Counted from the stretch's first letter, positions 8,056-17,184 are shown. The stretch: 64,000 bases of DNA from Pseudomonadota bacterium (GCA_023428425.1 JAEYYP010000017.1:1-64000), one strand, 5' to 3'. The notes: generated by a model not told the origin, from the sequence alone. Program-made: numbers and translations.

Positions 8056-8460
8056 AGACTTTGCCGCAAGTAGGTCGACTTTTTGGTGCACGGCGGCAGT
8101 ATCGCTTGGGCCTGCATGGCAGACGATGCCCTTGTCAGGTCCGGCCACCGCCATATCGATTACCGACGGAAATTCCTGCTGCAGTACCTCGAAGTATTCC
8201 GCGCACCGTTCAGCGGAGACCGCGTCGGCCAGCACGGCCCGCCCCGCAGCGACCATAATGGTGGCAGCGCCCATCATGCCCCGGATCACCTCAGTCATGA
8301 CAACGTCAGTCATATGAGACGCATATTTATCGCTTCGGCCGATCGGTTCGCGCGATAGGACGTCTGACTGGTCCAGAGAATGACGAATGCCGGTAGGACA
8401 GCAATGGTCGTCAGCAGGAGCAGGCGCTGCTTTAAGGAAGGGCAGCAAAGCGCCTCGCAT
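8056..8460 (-). pseudogene. N-terminal remnant of a membrane sensor protein (kinase or GGDEF type)
   Basis: One minus-strand frame (about 8330-8450) reads SLKQRLLLLTTIAVLPAFVI and then LWTSQTSYRANRSAEAINMRLI before a stop: a start with one membrane helix followed by a linker, as in sensor kinases and diguanylate cyclases. A shifted frame (about 8056-8320) continues TEVIRGMMGAATIMVAAGRA, then CAEYFEVLQQEFPSVIDMAV and DKGIVCHAGPSD, an extracytoplasmic sensor domain. The protein is split by a frameshift and cut where the transposase remnant begins. No kinase or GGDEF domain remains. Bases 8461-8777 hold nothing I can identify. Confidence 0.5.
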
Positions 8461-8777
8461 TCCCCAGTTTGCCACCGGTGTGAATGGCAGTCTGCTCGTC
8501 GACAGCACCAGCGTTTTAAAATTGGCCCTCTTCAACCCACTTCCCCGAATTCGGCGACGCGGCTTCGGGAGTTTGGTTCCGCTCCCTTCCTGGTGATGCA
8601 TAGTGACCCGCTGCGCCGTCCGACTCGAAGCGCAGACTAACCTTCCGTTGACGGCGCTCTCGACCGTGACGACGTGGACGAAGGTCTGCGAGTCGGGGCA
8701 ACCAATGGCTTAGGTCGGTGTCGGCCAGGGCCGCAAAAACGGTTACAGATCGTCGGCGCCTTTCCAAGAGCGGTTGT

Positions 8778-9809
8778 TCAAGTGAACGACAGCTGGCTTG
8801 CCAGTTTCGAAGCGAGGTTCAGTGACGCAGCGGTGAGGGTTGCGAGCTCTGGCAGGGTCAGCCATTCCGTGGTCCATGCGGAGCCCGAGCGCTCTTGTTC
8901 GTGAACCATCGCTGTCTGCAGGATCCCGGCCAGGCCGGCTGTCTTGCGCGCGATGGCAACAAGCACCTCCGCGGCGACGGGGTTGGCCTTGTGCGCCATG
9001 GCGGAGGACTGGCCGGTGCCGTGTACGGTAACGGCTTTCCTCTCGGACTGTGCCAGCAAGGCGACATCGAACCCGAACTTTCCAAGCACACCGGTCAGGC
9101 TCGCCAGTCGCGATCCAAGCGAAACAAACCGATCCCGATCGGAGTGCCAGGCAGCGGCATTTCCCAGGCCGAGGATGGCAGAAAGGCGCTCGGCAACCGC
9201 GTCGCCCTTGCCAGCGAAACTACTCCTGTCGCCGATCGGACCTCCGAGCTGGGCAACGAGCATATAATCCGACAGACGAAGCAAGTCGGCGCGCTGGTGC
9301 TGAAGCGGCAGACGCCAGGTCTGGAGCTTGTCGGCCACGGTAAAGGGAAACGCTGCCTGCATGCGGGTGTGAGCCATCAGGGCGCGCCCCCCAAACTCGC
9401 GCTCCAGTCCATCCAGCGAGGCAAGCACCCCGTCGAGTCGGGTCAGCAGGATGGGAATGATCTCGGCGAGTTGCAGCACCAGGGCAGTGTCGACGGCGTC
9501 CTGGCTGGTTGCGCCGAGATGAACCCAGGATGCATGCGGTTCGCCTATCGCAACCCGCAACTGCTGGATCAGTGCAGGCACGACCACACCGTCGCGTGCC
9601 ATTCCGGCTGCCAGGTTGGGCCAGTCGGGACTGAAACGACTGATGCCCTCGCAGATCGCATCGCGGGCTTCGGCAGTGATCAGACCGACATCGGCCTCGG
9701 CCTGCGCCAGAGCATCCTCGAAGCGGAGGATGCCAGCGACCTGCGCTTCGTCCGACAGCAGCGCCGCCACTTTGGCGTCACCGGTCAGGGCATCAAGAAG
9801 CTGACCCAT
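8778..9809 (-). CDS. pcaB: 3-carboxy-cis,cis-muconate cycloisomerase
   Basis: Closes beta-carboxymuconate to gamma-carboxymuconolactone in the protocatechuate branch of the beta-ketoadipate pathway. A 343-residue member of the fumarase/aspartase superfamily: WVHLGATSQDAVDTA (residues ~100), MAHTRMQAAFPFTV, and the signature loop GTGQSSAMAHKANPVAAE (the superfamily GSSxMPxKxNP equivalent, with the catalytic serine). PcaB proteins of this shorter type are normal in alphaproteobacteria. The ATG at 9809 shares its A with the stop of pcaF. It is the last gene of the large minus-strand operon. Confidence 0.93.
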   Translation of the reverse strand: MGQLLDALTGDAKVAALLSDEAQVAGILRFEDALAQAEADVGLITAEARDAICEGISRFSPDWPNLAAGMARDGVVVPALIQQLRVAIGEPHASWVHLGATSQDAVDTALVLQLAEIIPILLTRLDGVLASLDGLEREFGGRALMAHTRMQAAFPFTVADKLQTWRLPLQHQRADLLRLSDYMLVAQLGGPIGDRSSFAGKGDAVAERLSAILGLGNAAAWHSDRDRFVSLGSRLASLTGVLGKFGFDVALLAQSERKAVTVHGTGQSSAMAHKANPVAAEVLVAIARKTAGLAGILQTAMVHEQERSGSAWTTEWLTLPELATLTAASLNLASKLASQLSFT

Positions 9810-11014
9810 CACACCGCCTCGAGGGCGATGGCAATGCCCTGCCCTACCCCGATGCACATGGCGGCAAGCGCAAGCCGCTTGCCGGTAAGCGACAATTCGA
9901 GCGCGGCGCTTCCGGTGATGCGGGCGCCGGACATGCCCAAGGGATGGCCGAGGGCAATCGCTCCGCCGTTGCGGTTCACGTGGTCGGCATCCTCGGGAAT
10001 GCCGAGTTCGCGCAACACCGCTATCGACTGGCTGGCGAAGGCCTCGTTGAGCTCGATAACCTCGAAATCATGCGGGGACAGCCCAAGGCGCGCGCTGAGC
10101 TTCTGCGTCGCTGGCGCCGGCCCCATGCCCATGACGCGCGGCGAAACGCCGGCAGTGGCGCCCCCGAGTATCCGCGCGATCGGCGTCAGACCATGACGCG
10201 CCGCAGCGGCGCCCGAAGCGATGATGAGCGCGGCGGCCCCATCGTTGACGCCAGAGGCGTTGCCAGCGGTGACAGTGCCGCCCTGTCGGAACGGCGTAGG
10301 TAGCCGAGCCAGCGTTTCGATTGTCGCATCGGCGCGGGGGTGTTCGTCGGTGTCGACGACGACCGGCTCGCCCTTTCGCCGGGGGATGGTCACTGGCACG
10401 ATCTCGCGCGCCAACCGGCCGCTCTGCTGTGCGGCCACGGCCCGTTGCTGGCTCCTGAGCGCGAAGGCGTCCTGATCGGCTCGCGATACCGCGTAGTCCT
10501 CGGCGACGTTCTCGCCGGTCTCGGGCATCGAGTCGACGCCGTACTGGGCCTTCATCAGCGGGTTGATGAAGCGCCAGCCAATGGTGGTGTCGTAGATCTC
10601 GGCGCTGCGCGAGAAAGCGGTGTCGGCCTTGGGGAGCACGAAGGGAGCCCGGGTCATCGACTCGACGCCGCCGGCGACCAGCAACTCGGCCTCGCCGGCG
10701 CGAATGGCCCGCGCCGCGGTGATCACAGCGTCCATGCCGGAGCCGCAAAGGCGGTTGATGGTGGTACCGGAGACGCTGACGGGCAAACCGGCGAGGAGCA
10801 GGCTCATCCGCGCCACGTTGCGATTGTCCTCGCCGGCCTGGTTGGCGCAACCGAAGATCACGTCGTCGACCGCCTCCCAGTCGACTTCCCTGTGCTCTGC
10901 CATCAACGCCCGCAACGGGACGGCACCGAGATCGTCGGCGCGGACCGGCGACAGGGCACCGCCGAAGCGGCCGATCGGCGTGCGGCGATAGGCGCAGATG
11001 AAGGCGTCGGGCAT
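9809..11014 (-). CDS. pcaF: 3-oxoadipyl-CoA (beta-ketoadipyl-CoA) thiolase
   Basis: Last step of the pathway: cleaves 3-oxoadipyl-CoA with CoA to succinyl-CoA and acetyl-CoA. The 401 residues include INRLCGSGMDAV with the acyl-accepting cysteine, the NRNGGAIALGHPLGMSGAR histidine motif near residue 350, and CIGVGQGIA with the second catalytic cysteine near the C terminus. The length is typical of PcaF. Its start is immediately next to the stop of pcaJ. The neighbouring pca genes make PcaF a safer call than a generic acetyl-CoA acetyltransferase. Confidence 0.95.
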   Translation of the reverse strand: MPDAFICAYRRTPIGRFGGALSPVRADDLGAVPLRALMAEHREVDWEAVDDVIFGCANQAGEDNRNVARMSLLLAGLPVSVSGTTINRLCGSGMDAVITAARAIRAGEAELLVAGGVESMTRAPFVLPKADTAFSRSAEIYDTTIGWRFINPLMKAQYGVDSMPETGENVAEDYAVSRADQDAFALRSQQRAVAAQQSGRLAREIVPVTIPRRKGEPVVVDTDEHPRADATIETLARLPTPFRQGGTVTAGNASGVNDGAAALIIASGAAAARHGLTPIARILGGATAGVSPRVMGMGPAPATQKLSARLGLSPHDFEVIELNEAFASQSIAVLRELGIPEDADHVNRNGGAIALGHPLGMSGARITGSAALELSLTGKRLALAAMCIGVGQGIAIALEAV

Positions 11015-11686
11015 CTAGACCTCCGCTGCGACGAGATCGGCGACTGCGCCGGCGACAACGAGTTCGGCGCCGGTCAGCGACTGCAGTTCGTCGATGCTCA
11101 TGCCCGGGAGTTTCTCCCGCAAGACAAAGCGAGCATTCTCGATATCGATGACGGCGAGGCTCGTGTAGACGCGCGTAACGCAGCCGACGCCGGTCAGCGG
11201 CAGGCTGCAGCGCTTTACCAGCTTCGGTCTGCCGTCCTTGGTGACATGATCGGTGATGACTGCGACGCGCTTCGCCCCATGCACCAGATCCATGGCGCCG
11301 CCCACTGCGGGCACGCCCCTGGGGCCGGTCGACCAGTTGGCGAGATCACCGTTCTCGGCCACCTCGTAAGCGCCGAGGATCGCCACGTCGAGATGTCCGC
11401 CGCGCACCATGGCGAAGCTGTCGGCGTGGTGGAAGAAGGCGGCGCCAGGCGTCAACGTCACGGCACGCTTGCCGGCATTGATCAGGTCCCAGTCCTCGTC
11501 ACCTTCCGGCGGGGCCCCGCCGAAATTGAGGATGCCGTTCTCGGTGTGGAAAATCGCCTGCCGGCCCGGCGGCTGGTAGCGCGCCACCATTTCGGGAAAG
11601 CCGATGCCGAGGTTGACGTAGGCGCCATCGGCGATGTCCTGCGCGGCGCGCCAGGCGATCTGGGCGTTGGTGAGTTTGTCGCTCAT
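11015..11686 (-). CDS. pcaJ: 3-oxoadipate CoA-transferase, subunit B
   Basis: Beta subunit of the enzyme that moves CoA from succinyl-CoA to 3-oxoadipate. The 223 residues contain GIGFPEMVARY, HTENGILNFG with the glutamate that forms the covalent CoA thioester, and GGHLDVAILGAYEVAENGDLANW, all standard for subunit B of family I CoA-transferases. It overlaps the end of pcaI by 4 bases, as expected for subunits made in equal amounts. Confidence 0.95.
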   Translation of the reverse strand: MSDKLTNAQIAWRAAQDIADGAYVNLGIGFPEMVARYQPPGRQAIFHTENGILNFGGAPPEGDEDWDLINAGKRAVTLTPGAAFFHHADSFAMVRGGHLDVAILGAYEVAENGDLANWSTGPRGVPAVGGAMDLVHGAKRVAVITDHVTKDGRPKLVKRCSLPLTGVGCVTRVYTSLAVIDIENARFVLREKLPGMSIDELQSLTGAELVVAGAVADLVAAEV

Positions 11687-12405
11687 GCGTAGGCCGCTCC
11701 CGCCCTGATCAGCGCCTCTTCCTGCTGCGGATCGGGCACTTCGACGACGTGATTGACGAACAGTCCGGGCGTGATCACCTGCTCGGGGTCGATCTCACCT
11801 GCCGCGACGATGCGGCGGGCCTGGACGATGGTGACGGCGGCCGCCGCGGCCATCAGTGGCGAGAAATTGCGCGCCGCCTTGCGGTAGGTGAGGTTGCCAA
11901 GTGGGTCCGCGAGTTCGGCCTTGATCAGGGCGAAATCGGCCTTGAGCCAGCGCTCCTGCACATAGTGGCGGCCGTCGAACTCGGCGACGGGCTTGCCCTT
12001 GGCGAGATCTGTGCCGTAGCTGGTCGGGGTGTAGAAGGCGGGGATGCCCGCTCCACCCGCCCTGATGCGCTCGGCGAGGGTTCCCTGCGGTACGAGTTCG
12101 AGGGCGATTTCGCCGGCAAGGTATTTTTCGGTGAAGGCACGGGGATCGGAAGAGCGCGGGAACGAACAGACCATCTTCGCCACCATGCCGGCGTCGATCA
12201 TCGCGGCGATGCCGATGCGGCCATTGCCGGCATTGTTGTTGATGACGGTGAGATTTCCGGGTGCGCCGGTCGCGACATAGCGGTCGATCAGAGCGTGGAT
12301 CAGCTCGATCGGGGCGCCGGCGCCGCCGAAGCCGCCGATCATCAAGGTGCTGCCGGTCGTGATGCCGGCGACGGCGCTGGCGAGGTTCGGGAGGGTCTTG
12401 TCCAT
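11683..12405 (-). CDS. pcaI: 3-oxoadipate CoA-transferase, subunit A
   Basis: Alpha subunit partner of PcaJ. The 240-residue product shows GSTLMIGGFGGAGAPIELIH near the N terminus, NNAGNG, GGAGIPAFYTPTSYGTDLA and the DFALIKAELADPLGNLTYR segment, the order usual for family I CoA-transferase subunit A. It follows pcaG after 9 bases. Placement within pca genes separates it from acetoacetate transferases (AtoDA), which share the fold. Confidence 0.95.
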   Translation of the reverse strand: MDKTLPNLASAVAGITTGSTLMIGGFGGAGAPIELIHALIDRYVATGAPGNLTVINNNAGNGRIGIAAMIDAGMVAKMVCSFPRSSDPRAFTEKYLAGEIALELVPQGTLAERIRAGGAGIPAFYTPTSYGTDLAKGKPVAEFDGRHYVQERWLKADFALIKAELADPLGNLTYRKAARNFSPLMAAAAAVTIVQARRIVAAGEIDPEQVITPGLFVNHVVEVPDPQQEEALIRAGAAYA

Positions 12406-12414
12406 GCTCGCGCC

Positions 12415-12999
12415 TCACATGTCGAAGAACACGGTTTCGCCCTCGCCCTGAAGGCGAATGTCGAGGCTGTAGCTGGCCCGACCATCGGCTTTGGAGTGAG
12501 CGGCGACAAGCGTCTGGCGACGGCGCGGGTCCATGATCCGCAAGAGGACATAGTCGCCGGCATTGGCCTCCGCCTCGTCGGCGAAATAAAGGCGCGTGTG
12601 GAGCCCGACATTGATGCCGCGGGCGACGATCCACAGCGTCAGGTGCGGCGCCATCGGCTTGCCGTCGGGACCAGCGACCCGCCCCGGCTTGACCGTCTCG
12701 AAGCGGAAGCTGCCGTCGGCCGCGCAGGCCGTCCGCCCCCAGCCGGAACGGTGCGCACCATCGGCATCCGCCTGCCAGAGTTCGACCACGGCGTCGCCGA
12801 CGGGTGCCGCCGAGCCATCGAAGATGCGACCAGTGATGACGATCGGCGTGCCTGGGCCCGCCGCAACCGGACCCGAGCCTAGGTCGGGCACGTTGGGGCC
12901 GGTGATGCCTTCGAGGCTCGGCGTCATGCCGATATGGACGTATGGACCGGCAGTCTGCGACGGCGTTTCCTTGAGGGGCGGCAGCGGGTTGAGCATCAA
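12415..12999 (-). CDS. pcaG: Protocatechuate 3,4-dioxygenase, alpha subunit
   Basis: Pairs with PcaH to open the ring of protocatechuate between its two hydroxyls with O2, giving beta-carboxy-cis,cis-muconate. The 194 residues start with a short arm, then QTAGPYVHIGM, GRIFDGSAAPVGDAVVELWQ, GWGRTACAADGSFRFETVKP and APHLTLWIVARGINVGLHTR. As in other alpha subunits, it keeps the intradiol-dioxygenase fold but lacks the iron-ligand set of the beta subunit. It overlaps pcaH by 4 bases. Confidence 0.95.
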   Translation of the reverse strand: MMLNPLPPLKETPSQTAGPYVHIGMTPSLEGITGPNVPDLGSGPVAAGPGTPIVITGRIFDGSAAPVGDAVVELWQADADGAHRSGWGRTACAADGSFRFETVKPGRVAGPDGKPMAPHLTLWIVARGINVGLHTRLYFADEAEANAGDYVLLRIMDPRRRQTLVAAHSKADGRASYSLDIRLQGEGETVFFDM

Positions 13000-13742
13000 T
13001 TGCCCTCCAGCTTGTTCTCGAACAGGGTCGAACGACGGCCACGCAGCACGATGTCGAAGCGGTAGGCCAGTGCGTCCATCGGCGTCGTGTTGTGGCGGTC
13101 GAGCCTGGCGATCATCTGTTCGACGGCGTCCCGATCCGGCACCGACAGGGCGATCGGATCCTGCCAGATCATCGGATCGCCCTCGAAATACATCTGGGTG
13201 ATCAGGCGCTGAGCGAAAGCGTGGCCGAAGACCGAGAAGTGGATATGTGCCGGTCGCCAGTCATTGCCGCCATTGGGCCATGGATAGGCGCCGGGCTTGA
13301 TGGTGCGGAAGTGGTAGTAGCCGTTGTCGTCGGTGATCGCCCGGCCGCAGCCGCCGAAATTTGGGTCAAGCGCGGCGAGATAGCCCTCGCGCTTGTGGCG
13401 GTAGCGGCCGCCGGCATTGGCCTGCCAGAACTCGACCAGCGTGCCACGGACAGGCCGCGCGTTCTCGTCCAGCACCTGACCGTAGACGATCATCCGCTGG
13501 CCGATGGCCTCGCCGCCGTCCTGGCTGAAATTGCGGATCAGGTCGTTGTCGAGCGGCTGGATGATGCCGTGGCCGAAGGTCGGACCGGTCAGCTCGGACT
13601 TCGTCTGGCCCATCGACAGCAGCGCATGGCGCGGGGCGCGCAGGGTGGTGCTCTTGTAGCCCGGCGTATTGGCCGGCGGATGCCAGGCACGGTCGCGCTG
13701 GTAGAGCTGCCCCTCGTCGCCATAGGGAGCGATGATCGTCAT
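12996..13742 (-). CDS. pcaH: Protocatechuate 3,4-dioxygenase, beta subunit
   Basis: Iron-binding subunit of the dioxygenase. The 248 residues include the N-terminal PPANTPGYKSTTLRAPR arm typical of PcaH, DENARPVRGTLVEFWQANAG, the first iron tyrosine region in YRHKREGYLA, GYYHFRTIKPGAYPW with the second tyrosine, and WRPAHIHFSVFG with the two iron histidines. The frame is open upstream, but family homology and the ATGA overlap with pcaC place the start at 13742. Confidence 0.95.
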   Translation of the reverse strand: MTIIAPYGDEGQLYQRDRAWHPPANTPGYKSTTLRAPRHALLSMGQTKSELTGPTFGHGIIQPLDNDLIRNFSQDGGEAIGQRMIVYGQVLDENARPVRGTLVEFWQANAGGRYRHKREGYLAALDPNFGGCGRAITDDNGYYHFRTIKPGAYPWPNGGNDWRPAHIHFSVFGHAFAQRLITQMYFEGDPMIWQDPIALSVPDRDAVEQMIARLDRHNTTPMDALAYRFDIVLRGRRSTLFENKLEGN

Positions 13743-14110
13743 GGCCGCGCCTCCAATTCCTTCTTGGCGATGCGGAAGGCGCGGTTGGCTGCCGGCACGC
13801 CGGCATAGACCGCGACATGCAGCAGCGCTTCCTTGATGTCCTCGGCACTGGCGCCGGTATTGGCGGTGGCCCGGATGTGCATGGCCACCTCCTCGTCGTG
13901 CCCGAGCGCGGCGAGGAGCGCGATGGTGATGAGCGAGCGCTCGCGGCGCGTCAGACCAGGGCGGGCCCACACCGAGCCCCAGGCGCCTTCGGTGATGAAG
14001 GCCTGAAAGTCAGCGTCGAACGCCGTCTTCGCCGCCTCGGCGCGATCGACATGCGCGTCGCCCAGAACTGCCCGGCGGGTCGTCATGCCGGTTTCGAAAC
14101 GATCAGGCAT
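13739..14110 (-). CDS. pcaC: 4-carboxymuconolactone decarboxylase
   Basis: Decarboxylates gamma-carboxymuconolactone to 3-oxoadipate enol-lactone. The 123-residue size and the sequence (GAWGSVWARPGLTRRERSL, ALLAALGHDEEVAMHIRATA, and ALLHVAVYAGVPAANRAF) are those of the stand-alone enzyme rather than the PcaL fusion with PcaD found in some actinobacteria. I chose the ATG at 14110, which lies 8 bases inside the end of pcaD; upstream codons have no homology. Confidence 0.94.
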   Translation of the reverse strand: MPDRFETGMTTRRAVLGDAHVDRAEAAKTAFDADFQAFITEGAWGSVWARPGLTRRERSLITIALLAALGHDEEVAMHIRATANTGASAEDIKEALLHVAVYAGVPAANRAFRIAKKELEARP

Positions 14111-14897
14111 GGCCGACCTCCTGCAGATAGTCGCGGATGAGCTGTGCGAGGCGTTCGGGCTGGTCGATCGAGGGCAGATGTCCGGCTCCAGCGATGGCCT
14201 CGAAACGGGCATCGGGAAGCCGTTCGGCAAATCCCCGCACGGCCTCGATTGGCGTCGATTGATCGTCCTCGCCGCAAAGGACGAGGGTAGGCATGATGAT
14301 TTCGGCTACCCTCGAGGTCAGATCGGCGGTGCTCAGCACTGCGCAGGTGGCGATATAGCCGTCGGCCGGCGAGCGCAGCAGCAGGTTGCGCCAGCCGGTT
14401 ATCTCAGCCTCGCGCCCCTGCCGGAACTCCATCGGAAACCAGCGCAGGAGGACCATGTCGGCGATGGCTTCGATGCCACCGGCCGCGACGCGCGCCACCC
14501 GATCGGACCACGATGCGGCGTTGCCGAATTTCGGCAGCGTATCGCAGAGGATCAGGCCAGCCAGACGGTCTGCGTGGTCAAGGGCGAGTTGCTGCCCCAC
14601 CAAACCGCCGATCGAGACGCCGGCCAGTGCGAACCGCCCGAGGTCCAGCAGGTCGACGAGTTCGAGCAGGTCGGCGGTGAGCTGATCGATGCTGTAAGGC
14701 CCCGCAGGTACACTCGACAACCCGTGCCCCCGCATGTCGTAGGAGATCAGCCGGTAGTCGGGGGCCAGTAGCTCGATCACCCCGTCCCAGATGCGGGCGT
14801 CAGTGCCGAGCGAATTGCAGAACACCAGCGCCGGAGCCGACCGATTGCCCGCCTCGCGATAGTGCATCGTACCGAAGCTGGCTGCCGCGAAAGCCAT
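14103..14897 (-). CDS. pcaD: 3-oxoadipate enol-lactonase
   Basis: An alpha/beta hydrolase that opens the enol-lactone to 3-oxoadipate. The 264 residues show ALVFCNSLGTDARIWD (oxyanion-hole region), SYDMRGHGLSSVP, the nucleophile elbow GVSIGGLVGQ (Ser near residue 100), CGEDDQSTPIEA with the acid and GAGHLPSIDQPE with the catalytic histidine. The end overlaps pcaC by 8 bases, and aroQ follows the operon order upstream with a single base between. Confidence 0.94.
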   Translation of the reverse strand: MAFAAASFGTMHYREAGNRSAPALVFCNSLGTDARIWDGVIELLAPDYRLISYDMRGHGLSSVPAGPYSIDQLTADLLELVDLLDLGRFALAGVSIGGLVGQQLALDHADRLAGLILCDTLPKFGNAASWSDRVARVAAGGIEAIADMVLLRWFPMEFRQGREAEITGWRNLLLRSPADGYIATCAVLSTADLTSRVAEIIMPTLVLCGEDDQSTPIEAVRGFAERLPDARFEAIAGAGHLPSIDQPERLAQLIRDYLQEVGHA

Positions 14898-14898
14898 C

Positions 14899-15330
14899 TC
14901 AGGCCGCCAGCCGCGCCAGCAGCGCCCGCACGGCGATCGGATATCCGGCGGCGCCGAAGCCGGCCATGACCGAGGTCGCGATCATCGATACGTAGGATCG
15001 ATGGTAGATCGGCTCGCGGCGGTGAATGTTCGAGATGTGGAGCTCGATGATCGGCCCCGGGAACATCTTCAGTGCGTCGAGCAGCGCCAGCGAAGTGAAA
15101 GTGAATGCGGCCGGGTTGATGACGATGCCCGATCCCTCGTCGATCGCCTCGTGGACCAGGTCGATCAGCCGCTCCTCGCTGTTGGTCTGGTGGAAGCGCA
15201 GCGGATGATCGCCGGCAGCCTCGCGGCACATCGCCTCGACTTCAGCCAACGTGGTACTGCCATAGATCTCGGGCTCGCGCTTCCCGAGACGGTTCAGGTT
15301 GGGGCCGTTGAGGACGTAGATTGGCTTCAT
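14899..15330 (-). CDS. aroQ: Type II 3-dehydroquinate dehydratase
   Basis: Interconverts 3-dehydroquinate and 3-dehydroshikimate. The 143-residue size is normal for the type II enzyme. Motifs: VLNGPNLNRLGKREPEIYG, FHQTNSEE, the INPAAFTFTSLAL loop, and ELHISNIHRREPIYHRS with the catalytic histidine. Being between a TRAP transporter and pca genes marks it as the catabolic copy used for quinate, like QuiB/QutE, rather than the biosynthetic one. Its ATG overlaps the end of the TRAP large permease by 4 bases. Confidence 0.95.
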   Translation of the reverse strand: MKPIYVLNGPNLNRLGKREPEIYGSTTLAEVEAMCREAAGDHPLRFHQTNSEERLIDLVHEAIDEGSGIVINPAAFTFTSLALLDALKMFPGPIIELHISNIHRREPIYHRSYVSMIATSVMAGFGAAGYPIAVRALLARLAA

Positions 15331-16637
15331 GGTGCAGCACCGGCGGGGACGTAGCCGAACATCTTGGGCAACCACAGAACCGTTTCGGGCACGAAGGTGA
15401 AGAGGACGAGCGCTAGCAGCAGCGCCACGAGGAACGGGGCGACGTCGGTGACGAGGGCCCGCATCGAGATCGTGGCGATCCGCGTCATGATGAACAGCAG
15501 CAACCCGTAGGGCGGCGTGATCAGCCCCAGCATGATATTGATCACCACCACGACGCCGAAATGCACCATGTCGATACCGAGCGCCTGCGCGGTGGGAATC
15601 AGCACCGGAACGATCACCAGCAGGATGGTCGTCCCTTCGAGCACGCAGCCGAGCAGCAGCAGCAGGATGTTCACCGCCAGGAGGAACATCACCGGGTCGA
15701 GGTCCCAGGCCAGCAGCATGGCGCTGATCGAGCGCGGGATGTTCTCGATGGTGACGACGTAGTTGAACACCAGCGCGCCGGCGATGAGCATGCCGATCGA
15801 CGCCGTAGTCTTGGCGCTCGACAGCACCGACCGGTAGAGTTCCCGCGGCTTCAGGCTGCGGTAGATGACGAGCGACACCACCAGCGCATAAAGGGCTGCG
15901 ACGGCTGCGGCCTCTGTCGGCGTCGTCACGCCGCCGTAGATGCCGTACATCAGCACGGCCGGCATGAGCAGGACCGGAAGCGCATTCCAGGTGATCCGCG
16001 GCAACTGGCGGACCGGCACGGGTTCCTCTACCGGAAAGTTCCTCACCCGGGCGGCGATCGACACCTGCACCATCATGACGCCTGCCATCAGCAGGCCGGG
16101 TATTATGCCGCCGAGAAAAAGATAGCCGATCGAGGTATCGGCAACCAGCGCGTAGAGCACCATCGGTATCGAGGGTGGGATGATCGGTCCGATCACCGCT
16201 GTGGCGGCAGTCAGGGCCGCGGCGTAGCTCGCCGGATACTTGCCGTCCTTGGTCATCATGTACTGCATCATCTTGCCCGAGCCGGCCGCGTCGGCGATGG
16301 CCGATCCACTCATGCCGGCAAAGACGATCGATTGCAGGATGTTGACCTGGGCGAGACCGCCGCGGAAACGGCCCACGACGGCATTGCACCACGTGAGCAG
16401 GCGCTCGGACAGCGTGCCGGAATTCATGATCTCGGCGGCGAGAATGAACAGCGGCACCGCGAGCATGATGTAGTTGCTGTACATGCCGTTGAGCAGCTGC
16501 TCGGCGACGATACCCATGTCCTGCCCGCGCAGCAGCAGGTAGAGGATCGAGCCGGTGATCATCGACAGGCCCATGGGTATACCCATGAAGGCGAGGACCG
16601 TGATCAGGATGAGGGCGAGCGAAAAGGCGATCGACAT
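15327..16637 (-). CDS. TRAP transporter large permease (DctM type)
   Basis: Membrane channel subunit of a tripartite, sodium-driven uptake system. The 436 residues form about twelve hydrophobic segments; typical pieces are LLTWCNAVVGRFRGGLAQVN, IVFAGMSGSAIADAAGSGKM and PYGLLLFIMTRIA near the end. The small permease lies 5 bases upstream. Its position in an operon with aroQ and pca genes suggests that it imports quinate, shikimate or a related hydroaromatic acid; that is an inference from context only. Confidence 0.93.
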   Translation of the reverse strand: MSIAFSLALILITVLAFMGIPMGLSMITGSILYLLLRGQDMGIVAEQLLNGMYSNYIMLAVPLFILAAEIMNSGTLSERLLTWCNAVVGRFRGGLAQVNILQSIVFAGMSGSAIADAAGSGKMMQYMMTKDGKYPASYAAALTAATAVIGPIIPPSIPMVLYALVADTSIGYLFLGGIIPGLLMAGVMMVQVSIAARVRNFPVEEPVPVRQLPRITWNALPVLLMPAVLMYGIYGGVTTPTEAAAVAALYALVVSLVIYRSLKPRELYRSVLSSAKTTASIGMLIAGALVFNYVVTIENIPRSISAMLLAWDLDPVMFLLAVNILLLLLGCVLEGTTILLVIVPVLIPTAQALGIDMVHFGVVVVINIMLGLITPPYGLLLFIMTRIATISMRALVTDVAPFLVALLLALVLFTFVPETVLWLPKMFGYVPAGAAP

Positions 16638-16642
16638 GGGCG

Positions 16643-17158
16643 CTACATCCCCGACTTGATCTTGGAGATGTCGATATCCGGCCCGTTGCTACCCCAGATC
16701 GCCTGATAGCCGAGCCAAAGCTGGCGCACGATGGTCGCCACGGCGAAGAGGCCATAGATGACATAGAGCCAGTCGAAGCGGATCTTGAGGTAGGCCGTGC
16801 GCTCCACCTTCATGAAGCCGATATAGTCGAGCACCGCCGGCAGCGAGACCGCAAAGAAGAACACCACGACTACCGCGCAGATGACGACGAGGATGCGCCG
16901 GGTGCGCTCGCTGACCGTCGAATAGATCAGGTCGAAGCGGATTTCCTCGTAGTCGCGGACGACGAAGGCGCTGCCGAAGAGCACCAGCCACAGCCACATG
17001 ATCGAGCTCACTTCATGGGTCCAGCCGATGGGCAGGTTCACCAGGTAGCGGAAGACGATCTGGATGATGAAGACGACGAACATCGTCGCCAGCATCGCGG
17101 CCAGGAGGTTCTCGGCGCGCGCATGAAGCCAGGCACCTGCATGCTTCAAATTGGGCAT
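16643..17158 (-). CDS. TRAP transporter small permease (DctQ type)
   Basis: A 171-residue membrane protein with four hydrophobic helices, the small-subunit topology. The segment FIIQIVFRYLVNLPIGWTHEVSSIMWLW around residues 28-58 carries the conserved R(Y/F)..N.P..W..E motif of DctQ proteins. It lies between the binding-protein gene and the large permease in the usual P-Q-M order. Confidence 0.9.
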   Translation of the reverse strand: MPNLKHAGAWLHARAENLLAAMLATMFVVFIIQIVFRYLVNLPIGWTHEVSSIMWLWLVLFGSAFVVRDYEEIRFDLIYSTVSERTRRILVVICAVVVVFFFAVSLPAVLDYIGFMKVERTAYLKIRFDWLYVIYGLFAVATIVRQLWLGYQAIWGSNGPDIDISKIKSGM

Positions 17159-17184
17159 TGTTGTCGATCCGGCCGCAAGAAACA

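Noticed and set aside
8895..10196. A 433-codon plus-strand frame over pcaB and pcaF
   Set aside because: The minus strand carries both enzymes with catalytic motifs; the plus frame has none.
14899..16764. A 621-residue fusion including AroQ
   Set aside because: Only the last 143 residues are AroQ; the rest is an out-of-frame reading of the TRAP permease. The ATGA overlap at 15327-15330 gives the real start.
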